DNA of 46,996 bases from Bryobacteraceae bacterium CoA2 C42 (GTDB lineage: Bacteria > Acidobacteriota > Terriglobia > Bryobacterales > Bryobacteraceae). The DNA lies in NCBI GenBank assembly GCA_019931245.1, contig JAINDL010000010.1, positions 1 to 46,996 on the forward strand, read 5' to 3'. Position 1 is the stretch's first letter. Each line of letters begins with the position of its first letter. Below, piece by piece: positions 1 to 10,928 of the stretch. Below the pieces are notes generated by a model. The model did not search any database. It saw nothing but the letters and a program-made list of their open reading frames with translations, and was not told where the DNA came from. A program made the position numbers and the translations under genes.

Positions 1-944
1 ATGACGGAGTAGGGATGGACGAGAACCTCGTCGGCGAGGGTGGCGTTCGCGAGGATGGAACCGGCGCCGAGGCGGCAGTCCGCGCCGATCGTGGTCTGGC
101 CGAGGAGTCGGACGCCGGATTCGACTATCGTATCGGCGCCGATGGTGACGTCGACATCGACGGTGATGGTCTCGGGCTTCTCGAGGGTGACGCCGCCGAG
201 CATGAGTTCGGTGGTTTTGCGGGCGCGGAAGACGGCGTCGACTTTGGCGAGTTCGACGCGGGTGTTGATGCCGAGGAGTTCGTCGGGGTCGGCGAGGATG
301 CGGGCCCGGGTGAGGTGGCCGGCGGCGCGGAGCAGTTCGACGATGTCGGTGAGGTAGAATTCGCCGGCGGGGTTGTTGGTGCTGATGGCATCGATGTGCG
401 CCCAGAGCTTTTCGGCGCGGAAGCAGTAAATGCCGGAGTTGATTTCGCGGATCTCGCGCTGGGCGGGGGTGGCGGCTTTGTGCTCGACGATGCCGGCGAC
501 GTGGCCCGCCGGGTCGCGGAGGATGCGGCCGTAGCCGGTGGGGTCGTCGAGGATGGCCGTGAGGACGGTGGCGGTCTCCGGGCGGTCGTCGACGAGGGTG
601 GCGAGCGTGGCGGCGGTAAGCAGCGGCGCATCGCCGTAGAGCACGACGAGGTGGCCGTGGGCGGGGGCGGCGGCGCGGGCGCAGCGGACGGCGTGGCCGG
701 TGCCAAGCTGTTCGGTCTGTTCGGCGGTGCGTACGCCGTACGGGGCGAGCACGGCGCGGACCGCATCGGCGCCGTGGCCGACCACGACGACGATATTCTC
801 CGGCTCGGCGACCGTGCGGGCGAGGCGGACGACGTGTTCGATGAGGGTAAGGCCGCCGGCGCGGTGGAGTACCTTGGGGGTTTTCGAGCGCATGCGGGTG
901 CCCATGCCGGCGGCGAGGATCACGACGGATACAGGGGAGTTCAT
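1..944 (-). CDS. glmU: GlmU, UDP-N-acetylglucosamine pyrophosphorylase (partial, cut by window edge)
   Basis: Only the first ~314 codons are present; the gene runs off the left edge. GlmU converts glucosamine-1-phosphate to GlcNAc-1-phosphate and then to UDP-GlcNAc, the cytosolic precursor of peptidoglycan and lipopolysaccharide. The visible part is the N-terminal uridylyltransferase domain: the signature LAAGMGTRMRSKTPKVLH lies at residues 10-27, followed by the uridine-binding QLGTGHA and LYGDAPLL segments. From about residue 255 the hexapeptide-repeat pattern of a left-handed beta-helix begins (IGADTIVESG, IGADCRLGAG), so the acetyltransferase domain probably follows outside the window. 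The ATG overlaps the stop of the upstream yvcK gene in an ATGA junction, so the two are translationally coupled at the end of a long housekeeping operon. Whether the C-terminal domain is complete cannot be seen. Confidence 0.93.
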   Translation of the reverse strand, partial: MNSPVSVVILAAGMGTRMRSKTPKVLHRAGGLTLIEHVVRLARTVAEPENIVVVVGHGADAVRAVLAPYGVRTAEQTEQLGTGHAVRCARAAAPAHGHLVVLYGDAPLLTAATLATLVDDRPETATVLTAILDDPTGYGRILRDPAGHVAGIVEHKAATPAQREIREINSGIYCFRAEKLWAHIDAISTNNPAGEFYLTDIVELLRAAGHLTRARILADPDELLGINTRVELAKVDAVFRARKTTELMLGGVTLEKPETITVDVDVTIGADTIVESGVRLLGQTTIGADCRLGAGSILANATLADEVLVHPYSV

Positions 945-2008
945 AGGGATTTGCGGGCTCCTTCAATTTGGCGGCGGCGCCGTCCGAGGCGGGCCAGTTT
1001 CAGTACGATGGCGGCCGTGGCCGCGGGATCGTGGCGGATCTTTTCGCCCTCGCAGAGCAGGTCGGCCTTGAGAATCTCGAGGCCCATTTCGCGCAGGGCG
1101 GCCGTATCGTTTTCCACCGGCAGCGCCTGCTTGGCGGCGTAGCGACCGAGTTGGCGCGGATGGATGCCCTGCGAGTTCAGTACGACGTAGTGGAGAAACT
1201 GCGACCGCGCCTGGCCGGTGAGGCCCGTGTGGCGGATCATGGCGCGGATGTGGTCCGAGGCGGTGAAGTTGACGGTCTCACCGGGCTGCCACATCAGGTT
1301 GCCGATTGAGACCTTGAGCGCGGGGCTGGCGGCGATCGCCTGGGGAATCCCGGCGACGAGCAGATTGGGGATGATGCTCGTGAACAGCGACCCGGGGCCG
1401 AGGGTGATGAGGTCGGCGCTGGCGATGGCGGCCAGGGCTTCGGGCAGCGGTTGGGGGCGCCGCGGCAGGATGCGGATTTCGCGGATGGGCGAGCGGGTTT
1501 TCGAGATGTTGCTTTCTCCGCTGACCAGGGTGCCATCGTGGAGCTTGGCCGTGATGACGACGTTTTCGGCCGTCGACGGGATGATCTCGCCGCAGGAGGC
1601 CAGCACGCCGCTGGCAAAGCGTACCGCGCTGGCGAAGTCGCCGGTGAGGTGGGTGAGCGCCGTGAGGAACAGGTTGCCGAAGCTGTGGCCTTTGAGGCCG
1701 CGGCCGCCGGTGAACCGGTATTGGAAGAGTTGGCTGAGCAGCGCCTCCTCTTCTGCCAGGGCGACCAGGCAGTTACGGACGTCTCCCGGGGGGAGCACGG
1801 CAAAGTCGCGGCGGAGGCGACCGGAGCTGCCGCCATCGTCGGTGACGGTGACCACGGCCGTCAGGGAGATCACCGGATCTTCGACCGAGGCGTGTTTCTT
1901 CAGCCCCTTGAGCAGGGAGGACAAGCCGGTACCGCCGCCGATGGTGACGATGCGGAGCGGCCCCCGCGGACCGGACTTAGCGTCCGGCGATTTTTTCGCT
2001 GTAGACAA
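941..2008 (-). CDS. yvcK: YvcK/CofD-like gluconeogenesis factor
   Basis: Member of the YvcK/CofD family. In Bacillus the relative is needed for growth on gluconeogenic carbon sources and for cell shape, and binds UDP-GlcNAc; the neighbouring glmU makes that ligand. Family motifs are clear: GGGTGLSSLLKGLK close to the N-terminus, then TVTDDGGSSGRLR, GDVRNCL and GHSFGNLFLTAL. The frame is open to 2161, but the first ~50 codons of that extension lie inside the upstream TPR gene and are low-complexity Ser/Pro-rich. No ATG lies near the conserved start. I chose the TTG at 2008, giving 355 residues; the core begins about 17 residues later, and the 32-nt overlap with the TPR gene suggests translational coupling. 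The start remains uncertain. The stop overlaps the glmU ATG. Confidence 0.88.
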   Translation of the reverse strand: MSTAKKSPDAKSGPRGPLRIVTIGGGTGLSSLLKGLKKHASVEDPVISLTAVVTVTDDGGSSGRLRRDFAVLPPGDVRNCLVALAEEEALLSQLFQYRFTGGRGLKGHSFGNLFLTALTHLTGDFASAVRFASGVLASCGEIIPSTAENVVITAKLHDGTLVSGESNISKTRSPIREIRILPRRPQPLPEALAAIASADLITLGPGSLFTSIIPNLLVAGIPQAIAASPALKVSIGNLMWQPGETVNFTASDHIRAMIRHTGLTGQARSQFLHYVVLNSQGIHPRQLGRYAAKQALPVENDTAALREMGLEILKADLLCEGEKIRHDPAATAAIVLKLARLGRRRRQIEGARKSL

Positions 2009-2519
2009 GTTCGCGGAGGGGGGAGTGCTGGAGCGCTTCGTGGAAATCGGCATCCGCGCGGGCGGCGGAGCGATTGGCGGGCTGGAGTTCGATTGCGCGG
2101 AAGAGGCTTTCGGCGGCGCCACGGTAGTTGTTCTGCAATCCACGGGCCAGCGCCAGTGCATAGTGGATGTGGTCGGCGCCCGGCGCCAAGTCGGTGGCCG
2201 TCAACAAGGCTTTTTCCGCCTCGGCCAGTTTGCGCTGGTTGGTAAGAGCGAGTCCGTAACTGTAATAGTCCTCGGCTGTGGCAAGTGACGGCTGGGGCAT
2301 AGTACCCAGGCGCTGTTGACACATCCGCGCATGCAAGTGAGCGGTCTGTCCAATATCCAGATTCGACCCTTTGGCGGCTTCGGCAAACAGCGGCATCGCG
2401 GCCGCGAACTCTCTGTTGTGAAACAAGTGCACTGCCTGTTCGAAGGCCGCCATCTGGGGATCAATCGCCTTGGTCAGCCCATCAGCAGGCGCTTTCTTGC
2501 CTGGTCCCGTTTTTGACAT
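1977..2519 (-). CDS. TPR-repeat protein of unknown function
   Basis: A 180-residue, probably cytosolic protein with no signal peptide or membrane segment. Residues ~20-165 read as tetratricopeptide-like helical pairs, for example YYSYGLALTNQRKLAEAEKA followed by HYALALARGLQNNYRGAAES and an AIELQPANRSAA turn. Such repeats normally serve as protein-protein scaffolds; no catalytic motif is visible. It starts 15 nt after the preceding unknown gene and its 3' end overlaps the likely start of yvcK by 32 nt, so it is part of the valS-to-glmU operon. Context would allow a role near cell-envelope precursor control, but that is only inference. Confidence 0.8.
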   Translation of the reverse strand: MSKTGPGKKAPADGLTKAIDPQMAAFEQAVHLFHNREFAAAMPLFAEAAKGSNLDIGQTAHLHARMCQQRLGTMPQPSLATAEDYYSYGLALTNQRKLAEAEKALLTATDLAPGADHIHYALALARGLQNNYRGAAESLFRAIELQPANRSAARADADFHEALQHSPLRELVYSEKIAGR

Positions 2520-2534
2520 GATTACCCTTAGCTT

Positions 2535-3197
2535 CTAGTATAGAAAGAATAAGCTCAGTCTGGGGACGGCGAGTTTCTCAAACAGCTGCCGGTCGAGAAA
2601 GCTCTTTTCGAGCAGCGCGAGTTCGGCCGTGCCCATGCGACTGCGATGGGGTTTGAGCTGGGCTTCGAGATCCTGGCGGAGGGCGACTAAGTCAGCCTCG
2701 GTCAACTGCAGCCGCGCCCGCGCCAGCACACGCTCTTCGAGCGCCGTGAGCCGCTGTTCGAGCGCCTCGAGGTCGGTGTGCGCCGCGTCGATTCCGGCGG
2801 CCAGAGTGGCAAGCGAAGCGGCCTCTTCGGCGAATCCCCGCGTCCGCAGCGCTTCGCTGTTGGCGGCCAGATAGGCCTGCACGCGGTCCTGCGGCAGGCT
2901 GTCTTCGTTAGTGGGCGCGGCTTTGGCCGGCCGGTTGCGCGCCATATCATCGGCCGCTTTCTTGATGGCTTGGCTGCAGTAACTGAGGGAGTTGACCTGC
3001 TGGAACTTGGGACGCTTGCGGGAGAAGGCATCGTCGATGCCGCGCAACACCGCTTCAAGCGGGACGCCGGCGGCCTTCCAGCTTTCGACGAGCGCCCAGT
3101 CGATGGGCGACAGGAGAAACAGGCTGGTGCCGCGGGCTTTCTGAAAGTGCTCTTCGACTTCCGTGAAGTAATTGAAATAGTTCAGTTCCTCTCCCAT
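2535..3197 (-). CDS. conserved-looking hypothetical protein in coaX-yvcK operon
   Basis: A 220-residue protein that I do not recognise as a named family. It is soluble: there is no signal peptide or hydrophobic segment. The N-terminal ~85 residues look globular (aromatic-rich start MGEELNYFNYFTEVEEHF, then a Trp-containing helix pair). A short linker rich in Ala/Pro follows, and residues ~120-200 are strongly helical with heptad-like spacing (DLEALEQRLTALEERVLARA), suggesting a coiled coil. Its ATG lies 13 nt inside the end of coaX, giving a 16-nt overlap, so it is co-translated with pantothenate kinase. Real coding is supported by this overlap and by the ordered operon; function is unknown. 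Confidence 0.75.
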   Translation of the reverse strand: MGEELNYFNYFTEVEEHFQKARGTSLFLLSPIDWALVESWKAAGVPLEAVLRGIDDAFSRKRPKFQQVNSLSYCSQAIKKAADDMARNRPAKAAPTNEDSLPQDRVQAYLAANSEALRTRGFAEEAASLATLAAGIDAAHTDLEALEQRLTALEERVLARARLQLTEADLVALRQDLEAQLKPHRSRMGTAELALLEKSFLDRQLFEKLAVPRLSLFFLY

Positions 3198-3943
3198 AGC
3201 AGGCGCAATCCTTTGAGGGTGAGGTCTTCGTCAAGATACTGCACGAGACGCGAGCCGGCGCGAATGAGCGGCGCCTGGCCGCCGGTGGCGATCACGCGCG
3301 GCTCGCCGCCGAGTTCGCCGGCGAGCCGCGCAATCAGACCGTCGACCATCCCCATGGTCCCGTAATAGAGACCGCTCTGGATGGAGCCGACCGTATTGGT
3401 GCCGATGAGCTTCGACGGCTGTTCGAAATTCACCTGCGGCAGCAGCGCCGTCTTGGCGAACAGGCCGGAGAGCGAGATGCCGATGCCGGGGTAGATGAGG
3501 CCGCCGAGGTAGGCCGCATCGGCCGAGATCACATCGAACGTGATGGCCGTGCCGAGGTCAATGACGATGGCCGGGCCGCCATAGAGGGAGTAGGCCGCCA
3601 CGCCGTTGACGATGCGGTCGGCGCCCACCTCGCGCGGATTGTCATAGCGGATGGTGAGGCCGAGATTCATCTCCGTGGAGACGAACACGGCCTGCCGGTC
3701 GAAGTACTTCGCCACCATCTCGGACAGGGTGCCGTTGATGACGGGCACGACCGAGGAGATGATGATGCCGCGGACGTCAGCCAGGTTGAGGTTCGAGAGC
3801 GCGAAGACGTTGCGGAGCAGGATGCCCCATTCGTCGGCCGTCTGTTCGCGAATGGTGCGGAGCCGCCAGCGGCCGATGAGCAGTTCGCCGCGGAAGGCGC
3901 CGATGGTGATGTTCGTATTGCCAACGTCGAGAGCTAGGAGCAT
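3182..3943 (-). CDS. coaX: type III pantothenate kinase
   Basis: Phosphorylates pantothenate to 4'-phosphopantothenate, the first step of coenzyme A synthesis, in the cytosol. The 253-residue length matches the CoaX (type III) family. The protein opens with the ASKHA phosphate-1 motif LDVGNTNITIGAF, has the family GADRIVN segment around residue 110, and carries the second phosphate motif IDLGTAITFDVIS around residues 128-140. Type III enzymes are typically not feedback-inhibited by CoA. The gene starts 10 nt inside the end of birA and its own end overlaps the next gene by 16 nt. The birA-coaX pairing is a common bacterial arrangement, which supports both calls. Confidence 0.95.
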   Translation of the reverse strand: MLLALDVGNTNITIGAFRGELLIGRWRLRTIREQTADEWGILLRNVFALSNLNLADVRGIIISSVVPVINGTLSEMVAKYFDRQAVFVSTEMNLGLTIRYDNPREVGADRIVNGVAAYSLYGGPAIVIDLGTAITFDVISADAAYLGGLIYPGIGISLSGLFAKTALLPQVNFEQPSKLIGTNTVGSIQSGLYYGTMGMVDGLIARLAGELGGEPRVIATGGQAPLIRAGSRLVQYLDEDLTLKGLRLLWERN

Positions 3944-4656
3944 GGACGGACGCCTCCGGCGAGAATGGTGTGGCGGCGGCCCTGGTCGTCATCGAGCAGG
4001 AGGTAGCCGTGCGGGTCGAGTCCGGCGGTGACGCCGCGGACCTCTGTCCCGTTGAGTTCGACGGCGACACGGCGGCCGCGGACGTAACTGGATTGCTGGG
4101 TAAAGGCCCCGAGCACCGCTTCGACCGGTAACTGGAGGAAGGGCGTGAGGCGGTGGAGAATTTCAATCAGCAGCGCCTCGCGCGCCCAGGCGCGGCCGGT
4201 GGCCAGGCGCAGGCTGGTGGCGATTCCGGCCAGCTCCGGCGGGAACGCTTCGTGGTTGACGTTGATGCCGATGCCGGCCAGCACGCGGTCGTCATGGCCC
4301 TGGGTCAGGATGCCGCAGCACTTGCGGTCTCCGGCGAGCAGGTCGTTCGGCCAGCGGATGTCGCACTGCAGTCCGGTGCAGCGGGCGATGGCCTCCTGCA
4401 CGGCGAGGCCGATGGCCATGGTCAAGGCCGGCAGTGGTTTGGTGCGCAGCACGACGGTGCAATAGAGGCCGTCGCCCGGGGCCGAGTGCCACGGGCGGCT
4501 GTAGCGGCCGACGCCGTGCGACTGGGCATCGGCGATGACAACGGCGCCGTCTTCTTCGATGGCGGCGGCGGCCGCCATGGTCGAGCCGATGGTGGGGTAG
4601 AAGTCGATGCGTCGTTCGGGGAAGGCGGCGCGGACCAGGGCGGGATCGAAGGGCAT
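3934..4656 (-). CDS. birA: biotin--[acetyl-CoA-carboxylase] ligase (monofunctional BirA)
   Basis: Activates biotin to biotinyl-AMP and transfers it to the lysine of biotin carrier domains; the biotin carrier of the urea/guanidine carboxylase at the other end of this window is a potential client. At 240 residues it has only the catalytic and C-terminal domains and no N-terminal helix-turn-helix, so it should not act as a biotin-operon repressor. Visible motifs are the biotinyl-AMP loop GVGRYSRPWHS (family form GRGRxGRxWxS, slightly divergent), IRWPNDLL, the KCCGIL segment and GIGINVNH. The ATG overlaps the nadC stop by one base (TGATG). Confidence 0.93.
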   Translation of the reverse strand: MPFDPALVRAAFPERRIDFYPTIGSTMAAAAAIEEDGAVVIADAQSHGVGRYSRPWHSAPGDGLYCTVVLRTKPLPALTMAIGLAVQEAIARCTGLQCDIRWPNDLLAGDRKCCGILTQGHDDRVLAGIGINVNHEAFPPELAGIATSLRLATGRAWAREALLIEILHRLTPFLQLPVEAVLGAFTQQSSYVRGRRVAVELNGTEVRGVTAGLDPHGYLLLDDDQGRRHTILAGGVRPCS

Positions 4657-5513
4657 CAGGCTTCGAGGTGCAGCCGGAAGTTGATATCGACGGCAACGGC
4701 TGAGTGCGTGAGGGCGCCGACGGAGATGAAATCGGGTCCGGCGAGGGCGTAGTCGCGAAGTTTTTCAAGCCGCATGCCGCCTGACAGTTCGACGGTGGCG
4801 CGCTTGTTGATGACGCGGATCCAGTCGGCGGCCTCGGCCGGGGTGAGGTTATCGAGCAGCAGATGCTCGGCGCCGAAGGTGAGCGCCTCGTCGAGTTCGC
4901 CGCGGGTGCGGACTTCTATCTCGATGCGGAGGCCGGGCGGCAGTCCGGCGGCGCGGACGGCGGCGATGGCCTGCTCGACGCCGCCGGCGGCGGTGATGTG
5001 GTTGTTTTTGATCAGTACGGCGTCGAACAGCCCGAGACGATGGTTGACGGCGCCGCCGGCCGCGGTGGCGATCTTTTCAAGGCGCCGGAGCCCGGGTGTG
5101 GTTTTGCGCGTATCGAGGATACGGCAGCCGGTACCGGCGACCGCCTCGACGTGCCGGCGGGTGTAGGTGGCAATGCCCGACAGGCGCTGCATGAAGTTGA
5201 GCGCCACCCGTTCGGCCGTCAGCAGCCTGCGGGCGGGGCCGCGGACCGTGGCGAGCACATCGCCGTCGGCGGCGCGGTCGCCGCTGGCCACGTGGAGCCC
5301 CAGGAAGTCGACGCCGCCGAGTTCGGCGTAGATCACCGGCAGGAGTTCGACGCCGGCGACGACCATATCCTGCCGGGCGTGGAAGCGGCCGGTGGCCTGG
5401 CGGCCGGCGGCGACCGTGGAGTTGGTGGTGAGGTCGCCGGGGCCGATGTCTTCGGCCAGGGCGCGGCGGACGGCATCGAGAATTTCGGGATGGTCGAAGT
5501 CGGGTTGGGTCAT
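4656..5513 (-). CDS. nadC: nicotinate-nucleotide pyrophosphorylase (carboxylating)
   Basis: Quinolinate phosphoribosyltransferase of de novo NAD synthesis: quinolinate plus PRPP gives nicotinate mononucleotide and CO2. The 285-residue length is normal for NadC. Motifs include EDIGPGDLTT near the N-terminus, ERVALNFMQRLSGIAT, the catalytic DTRKTTPGLR, HRLGLFDAVLIKNNHI and the C-terminal ELSGGM and ISVGALTHS segments. It sits one base after the valS stop and overlaps birA by one base. No nadA or nadB lies in the window, so quinolinate must be made from genes elsewhere. Confidence 0.96.
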   Translation of the reverse strand: MTQPDFDHPEILDAVRRALAEDIGPGDLTTNSTVAAGRQATGRFHARQDMVVAGVELLPVIYAELGGVDFLGLHVASGDRAADGDVLATVRGPARRLLTAERVALNFMQRLSGIATYTRRHVEAVAGTGCRILDTRKTTPGLRRLEKIATAAGGAVNHRLGLFDAVLIKNNHITAAGGVEQAIAAVRAAGLPPGLRIEIEVRTRGELDEALTFGAEHLLLDNLTPAEAADWIRVINKRATVELSGGMRLEKLRDYALAGPDFISVGALTHSAVAVDINFRLHLEA

Positions 5514-5514
5514 G

Positions 5515-8169
<2,655 letters not shown>

Positions 8170-8219
8170 TCGTGAATCCACCAGTTTACCAACTCCACCG
8201 GGCACGCTAGCATGGGAAG

Positions 8220-9503
8220 GTGCACGAACTATCCCATTTTCGGGCGAATGTCGAGGCGATTGCGGCCCGCCTGGCCACCCGCGGATTCGCTTTCGACGTT
8301 GAGCAGTGGAAGGTGTTGGACGCCGAGCGCCGCTCGGCCGTCACCGAAGCCGAGCAGTTGAAGGCGCGGCGGAACGCGCAGAGCCTGGAGATTGGCAAGC
8401 TCAAAAAGGCCGGGGAGGATACCTCCGCCGTCCAGGCCGAGGTGCGCGCCATGGGCGACCGGATCGCCGACCTGGACACGAAGGTCCAGGCGGTCGATGA
8501 GCGCTTCCGCGACCTGCTCACCGCGATTCCGAACCTGCCGCACGAGTCGGTGCCCGTGGGCGCTTCGGCCGACGACAACGCCGAGATCCATCGCCACGGC
8601 ACGCCGCGGAGCTTTGAGTTCGCGCCCAAGGCGCACTGGGACCTGGGGGTCGAACTCGGCATTCTCGACTTCGAACGCGCCGCCAAGATTACCGGGGCGA
8701 GGTTTGCCGTCTACTACGGCCTGGGGGCGCGTCTCGAGCGGGCGCTGATGAACTTCATGCTGGACGTGCACACGCGCGACCACGGCTACACCGAAGTGTT
8801 TCCGCCGTTTCTGGTCAACTCGGCCAGCCTGTTCGGCACCGGCAATCTGCCCAAGTTCGGCGCCGACCTGTTCAAGATTGAAAACTCCGACTACTGGCTC
8901 GCGCCTACGGCCGAAGTGCCGGTGACGAACCTGTTCCGCGACGAGACGCTCGAGCCGGAGCAGTTGCCCATTCATTTCTGCTCCTATACCTCGTGCTTCC
9001 GCAGCGAGGCAGGCAGCCACGGCCGGGACGTGCGCGGCATCATCCGGCAGCACCAGTTTCAGAAAGTGGAGTTGGTCAAGTTCACCACCGCCGAACAGAG
9101 CCATGCCGAACACGAGCAGCTGACGCGGGACGCCGAGGATATCCTCGAGCGGCTCGGCCTGCCGTACCGCCGCATGCTGCTCTGCACGGGCGATATGGGC
9201 TTCTCCTCGGCCAAAACGTATGACCTCGAAGTCTGGCTCCCCGGCCAGGAGACGTACAAAGAGATCAGCTCCTGCAGTAACTTTGAAGCCTTCCAGGCCC
9301 GTCGGGCGGGCATTCGCGTGCGCGCGGGCAAGGGCAAGGCGGAGTATGCGCATACGATCAACGGCAGCGGCCTGGCCGTAGGCCGGACCTGGGTGGCGAT
9401 TGTCGAAAACTACCAGCAGGCCGATGGCTCGGTGGGGGTACCCCCGGCGCTGCAGTCTTACCTGCAGGCCGAGGTGATCACCAAGGCCGGGATTTTGCGG
9501 TAG
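8220..9503 (+). CDS. serS: seryl-tRNA synthetase
   Basis: Class II synthetase charging tRNA-Ser (and tRNA-Sec where present). The 427-residue protein has the N-terminal coiled-coil arm (about residues 30-105, Lys/Glu-rich) that binds the long variable arm of tRNA-Ser. Motif 2 appears in [20 protein letters not shown] and motif 3 in [18 protein letters not shown]. The start is a GTG giving [14 protein letters not shown], consistent with the family N-terminus; GGGAAG lies immediately before it, too close for an ordinary Shine-Dalgarno, so initiation may be leaderless or weak. Transcribed divergently from valS. Confidence 0.96.
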   Translation: MHELSHFRANVEAIAARLATRGFAFDVEQWKVLDAERRSAVTEAEQLKARRNAQSLEIGKLKKAGEDTSAVQAEVRAMGDRIADLDTKVQAVDERFRDLLTAIPNLPHESVPVGASADDNAEIHRHGTPRSFEFAPKAHWDLGVELGILDFERAAKITGARFAVYYGLGARLERALMNFMLDVHTRDHGYTEVFPPFLVNSASLFGTGNLPKFGADLFKIENSDYWLAPTAEVPVTNLFRDETLEPEQLPIHFCSYTSCFRSEAGSHGRDVRGIIRQHQFQKVELVKFTTAEQSHAEHEQLTRDAEDILERLGLPYRRMLLCTGDMGFSSAKTYDLEVWLPGQETYKEISSCSNFEAFQARRAGIRVRAGKGKAEYAHTINGSGLAVGRTWVAIVENYQQADGSVGVPPALQSYLQAEVITKAGILR

Positions 9504-9812
9504 CGTCGTCCGGGTAAGGGTTGGCGCTGGTCCCGGGCGAGGGCAACGCCTTGGGGCTTCTGCCGCCGCGGTGCCGGCGGAGTTGCCGGTCTGTCTGGGG
9601 TGTTGCCGGTCTGTCTGGGGTACGGTCTGGGGTGCGGCATGGGTCCGCTCGCAGGACGCACAGCAGTGGCTGGAGGCCGGGCTCGGGGGGGCTGCGCCAA
9701 CGAACTATCGTTAGCGGGTGGAACTGCCAGGGAGGAACGGGTTGCGGCAAGGCCCGCTCTCCGCGGCGGCAGGGTCGCGGGGCGAGCGGGCCGGAACAGC
9801 GGCGATTCCCCG
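9504..9812. other. 309-bp gap with no recognised gene
   Basis: Lies between the convergent ends of serS and the enolase-family gene. Open frames cross it on both strands but none resembles a known protein and none has a convincing start, so I treat it as non-coding. It contains a 20-bp perfect tandem repeat (9582-9621) with a degenerate third partial copy, and a small inverted repeat (AACGA / TCGTT around 9699-9712). No clear intrinsic terminator with a T-run is present. Confidence 0.55.
9582..9621. repeat. 20-bp direct tandem repeat, two perfect copies
   Basis: The unit GTTGCCGGTCTGTCTGGGGT occurs at 9582-9601 and again at 9602-9621 without spacer. A shortened related stretch, CGGTCTGGGGTGCGG, follows directly. 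It sits in the gap downstream of serS. The origin could be replication slippage; no function is evident. Confidence 0.9.
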
Positions 9813-10928
9813 CTAAAGGGCGTACTTCTTGAGCTTGGCGTCGTCGAGGGCGACGCCAAGGCCCGGGCGGTCGGAGGCCCGGACGCGGCCGCGGGCGTAC
9901 TCGATGGGCTCTTCGACGACATCGTCGAGATAAGAGACCGGCCCGAGGATATCGCACGGGAACTCTTCGGCGCCGATGCCCGGCGAGGCCATCGCCAGGT
10001 GGGCCATGGCGGCGCTGGCCACGCCGAGTTCGAGGTTGCTGCCGACGGTGCAGGTGAGTCCGGCGGCTTCGGCAATGATGGTGATCTTCCGCGCGGCGCC
10101 GAGGCCGCCGCCCTTGCTCACGTAGACCGAAAGAATATCGGCCGCTCCGGCGCGGATGAGCGCGGTGGCGTCCTGCGGGGTATTGCAGCTCTCGTCGGCC
10201 ATCACCGGCACCGGGACGGCCTGCCGCACGTCCACCAGCCACTGCATATCGAGCGCGGCCACGGGCTGTTCGGCGAAGAGGATGTTGCAGGTCTCGTGGA
10301 TCTGGCGGATGCACTGAATCGCCACGCGCGGGCTCCAGCCGCCGTTGGCGTCGATGCCGACGGGGAAGTCAAGACCGACGGCGGCGCGCACCGCCTGCAC
10401 GCGGGCGATGTCGGCCTTGGGCTCAATGCCGGTCTTCACCTTCAACGCCCGGATGCCGATGCTCATGGCCCATTCGGCGCGCTTGGCGGCGGGGCCGGGT
10501 TCGACGCCGGAGACCGACATCTTAATCGGTACCCATTCGCGGACGGCGCCGCCGAGAAGACGGTAGACCGGCAGGCCGGTGGCCTTGCCAAGAATATCCC
10601 ACAGCGCCATTTCAAGGCCCGCTTTCGTGAAGAAGTGCCCGAAAACGGCGCGCTTCATCTTGCCGGTCAGTCGTTCGATGTCGCGCGGGTCTTCGCCGAG
10701 CAGGGCGGGCACGAGAAACTTCTCGAGAACGTAGACCGCCGTGACGGCGTCCTCGCCGCTCCAGACGGCGGTGGAAGAAACCTCGCCCACGCCGGTGATG
10801 CCTTCGTCGGTGCGCACCTTCAGCAGGACAAACGTCGATTGGTCATGGATGCCGAGGCTGCCCCGGATGACCATCTCGGGCCGGATGGGAACCAGGACCG
10901 GAAAGGTTTCAACGCTCGTGATCTTCAT
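9813..10928 (-). CDS. mandelate racemase / muconate lactonizing enzyme family protein
   Basis: Enolase-superfamily enzyme, 371 residues, in the muconate-lactonizing subgroup. These enzymes abstract a proton alpha to a carboxylate with Mg2+ help. All expected catalytic positions are visible: the KxK pair K163/K165 (ALKVKTG), metal ligands D193 (GIDANGG), E220 (FAEQPV) and D245 (MADES), and the second-face lysine K272 (YVSKGGG). The N-terminal capping domain covers about residues 1-125. The substrate cannot be told from sequence: cycloisomerase, dipeptide epimerase, o-succinylbenzoate synthase or sugar-acid dehydratase are all possible. Its ATG overlaps the stop of the RraA-like gene (ATGA), so the two are probably steps of one catabolic route. 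Confidence 0.88.
   Translation of the reverse strand: MKITSVETFPVLVPIRPEMVIRGSLGIHDQSTFVLLKVRTDEGITGVGEVSSTAVWSGEDAVTAVYVLEKFLVPALLGEDPRDIERLTGKMKRAVFGHFFTKAGLEMALWDILGKATGLPVYRLLGGAVREWVPIKMSVSGVEPGPAAKRAEWAMSIGIRALKVKTGIEPKADIARVQAVRAAVGLDFPVGIDANGGWSPRVAIQCIRQIHETCNILFAEQPVAALDMQWLVDVRQAVPVPVMADESCNTPQDATALIRAGAADILSVYVSKGGGLGAARKITIIAEAAGLTCTVGSNLELGVASAAMAHLAMASPGIGAEEFPCDILGPVSYLDDVVEEPIEYARGRVRASDRPGLGVALDDAKLKKYAL

Noticed and set aside
2009-2161. Longer N-terminus for YvcK from 2161
   Set aside because: It lies within the TPR gene in another frame, is Ser/Pro-rich and is absent from the family core.
9582-9621. CRISPR array
   Set aside because: The units are only 20 bp, directly abutting with no spacers, and no cas gene is present.
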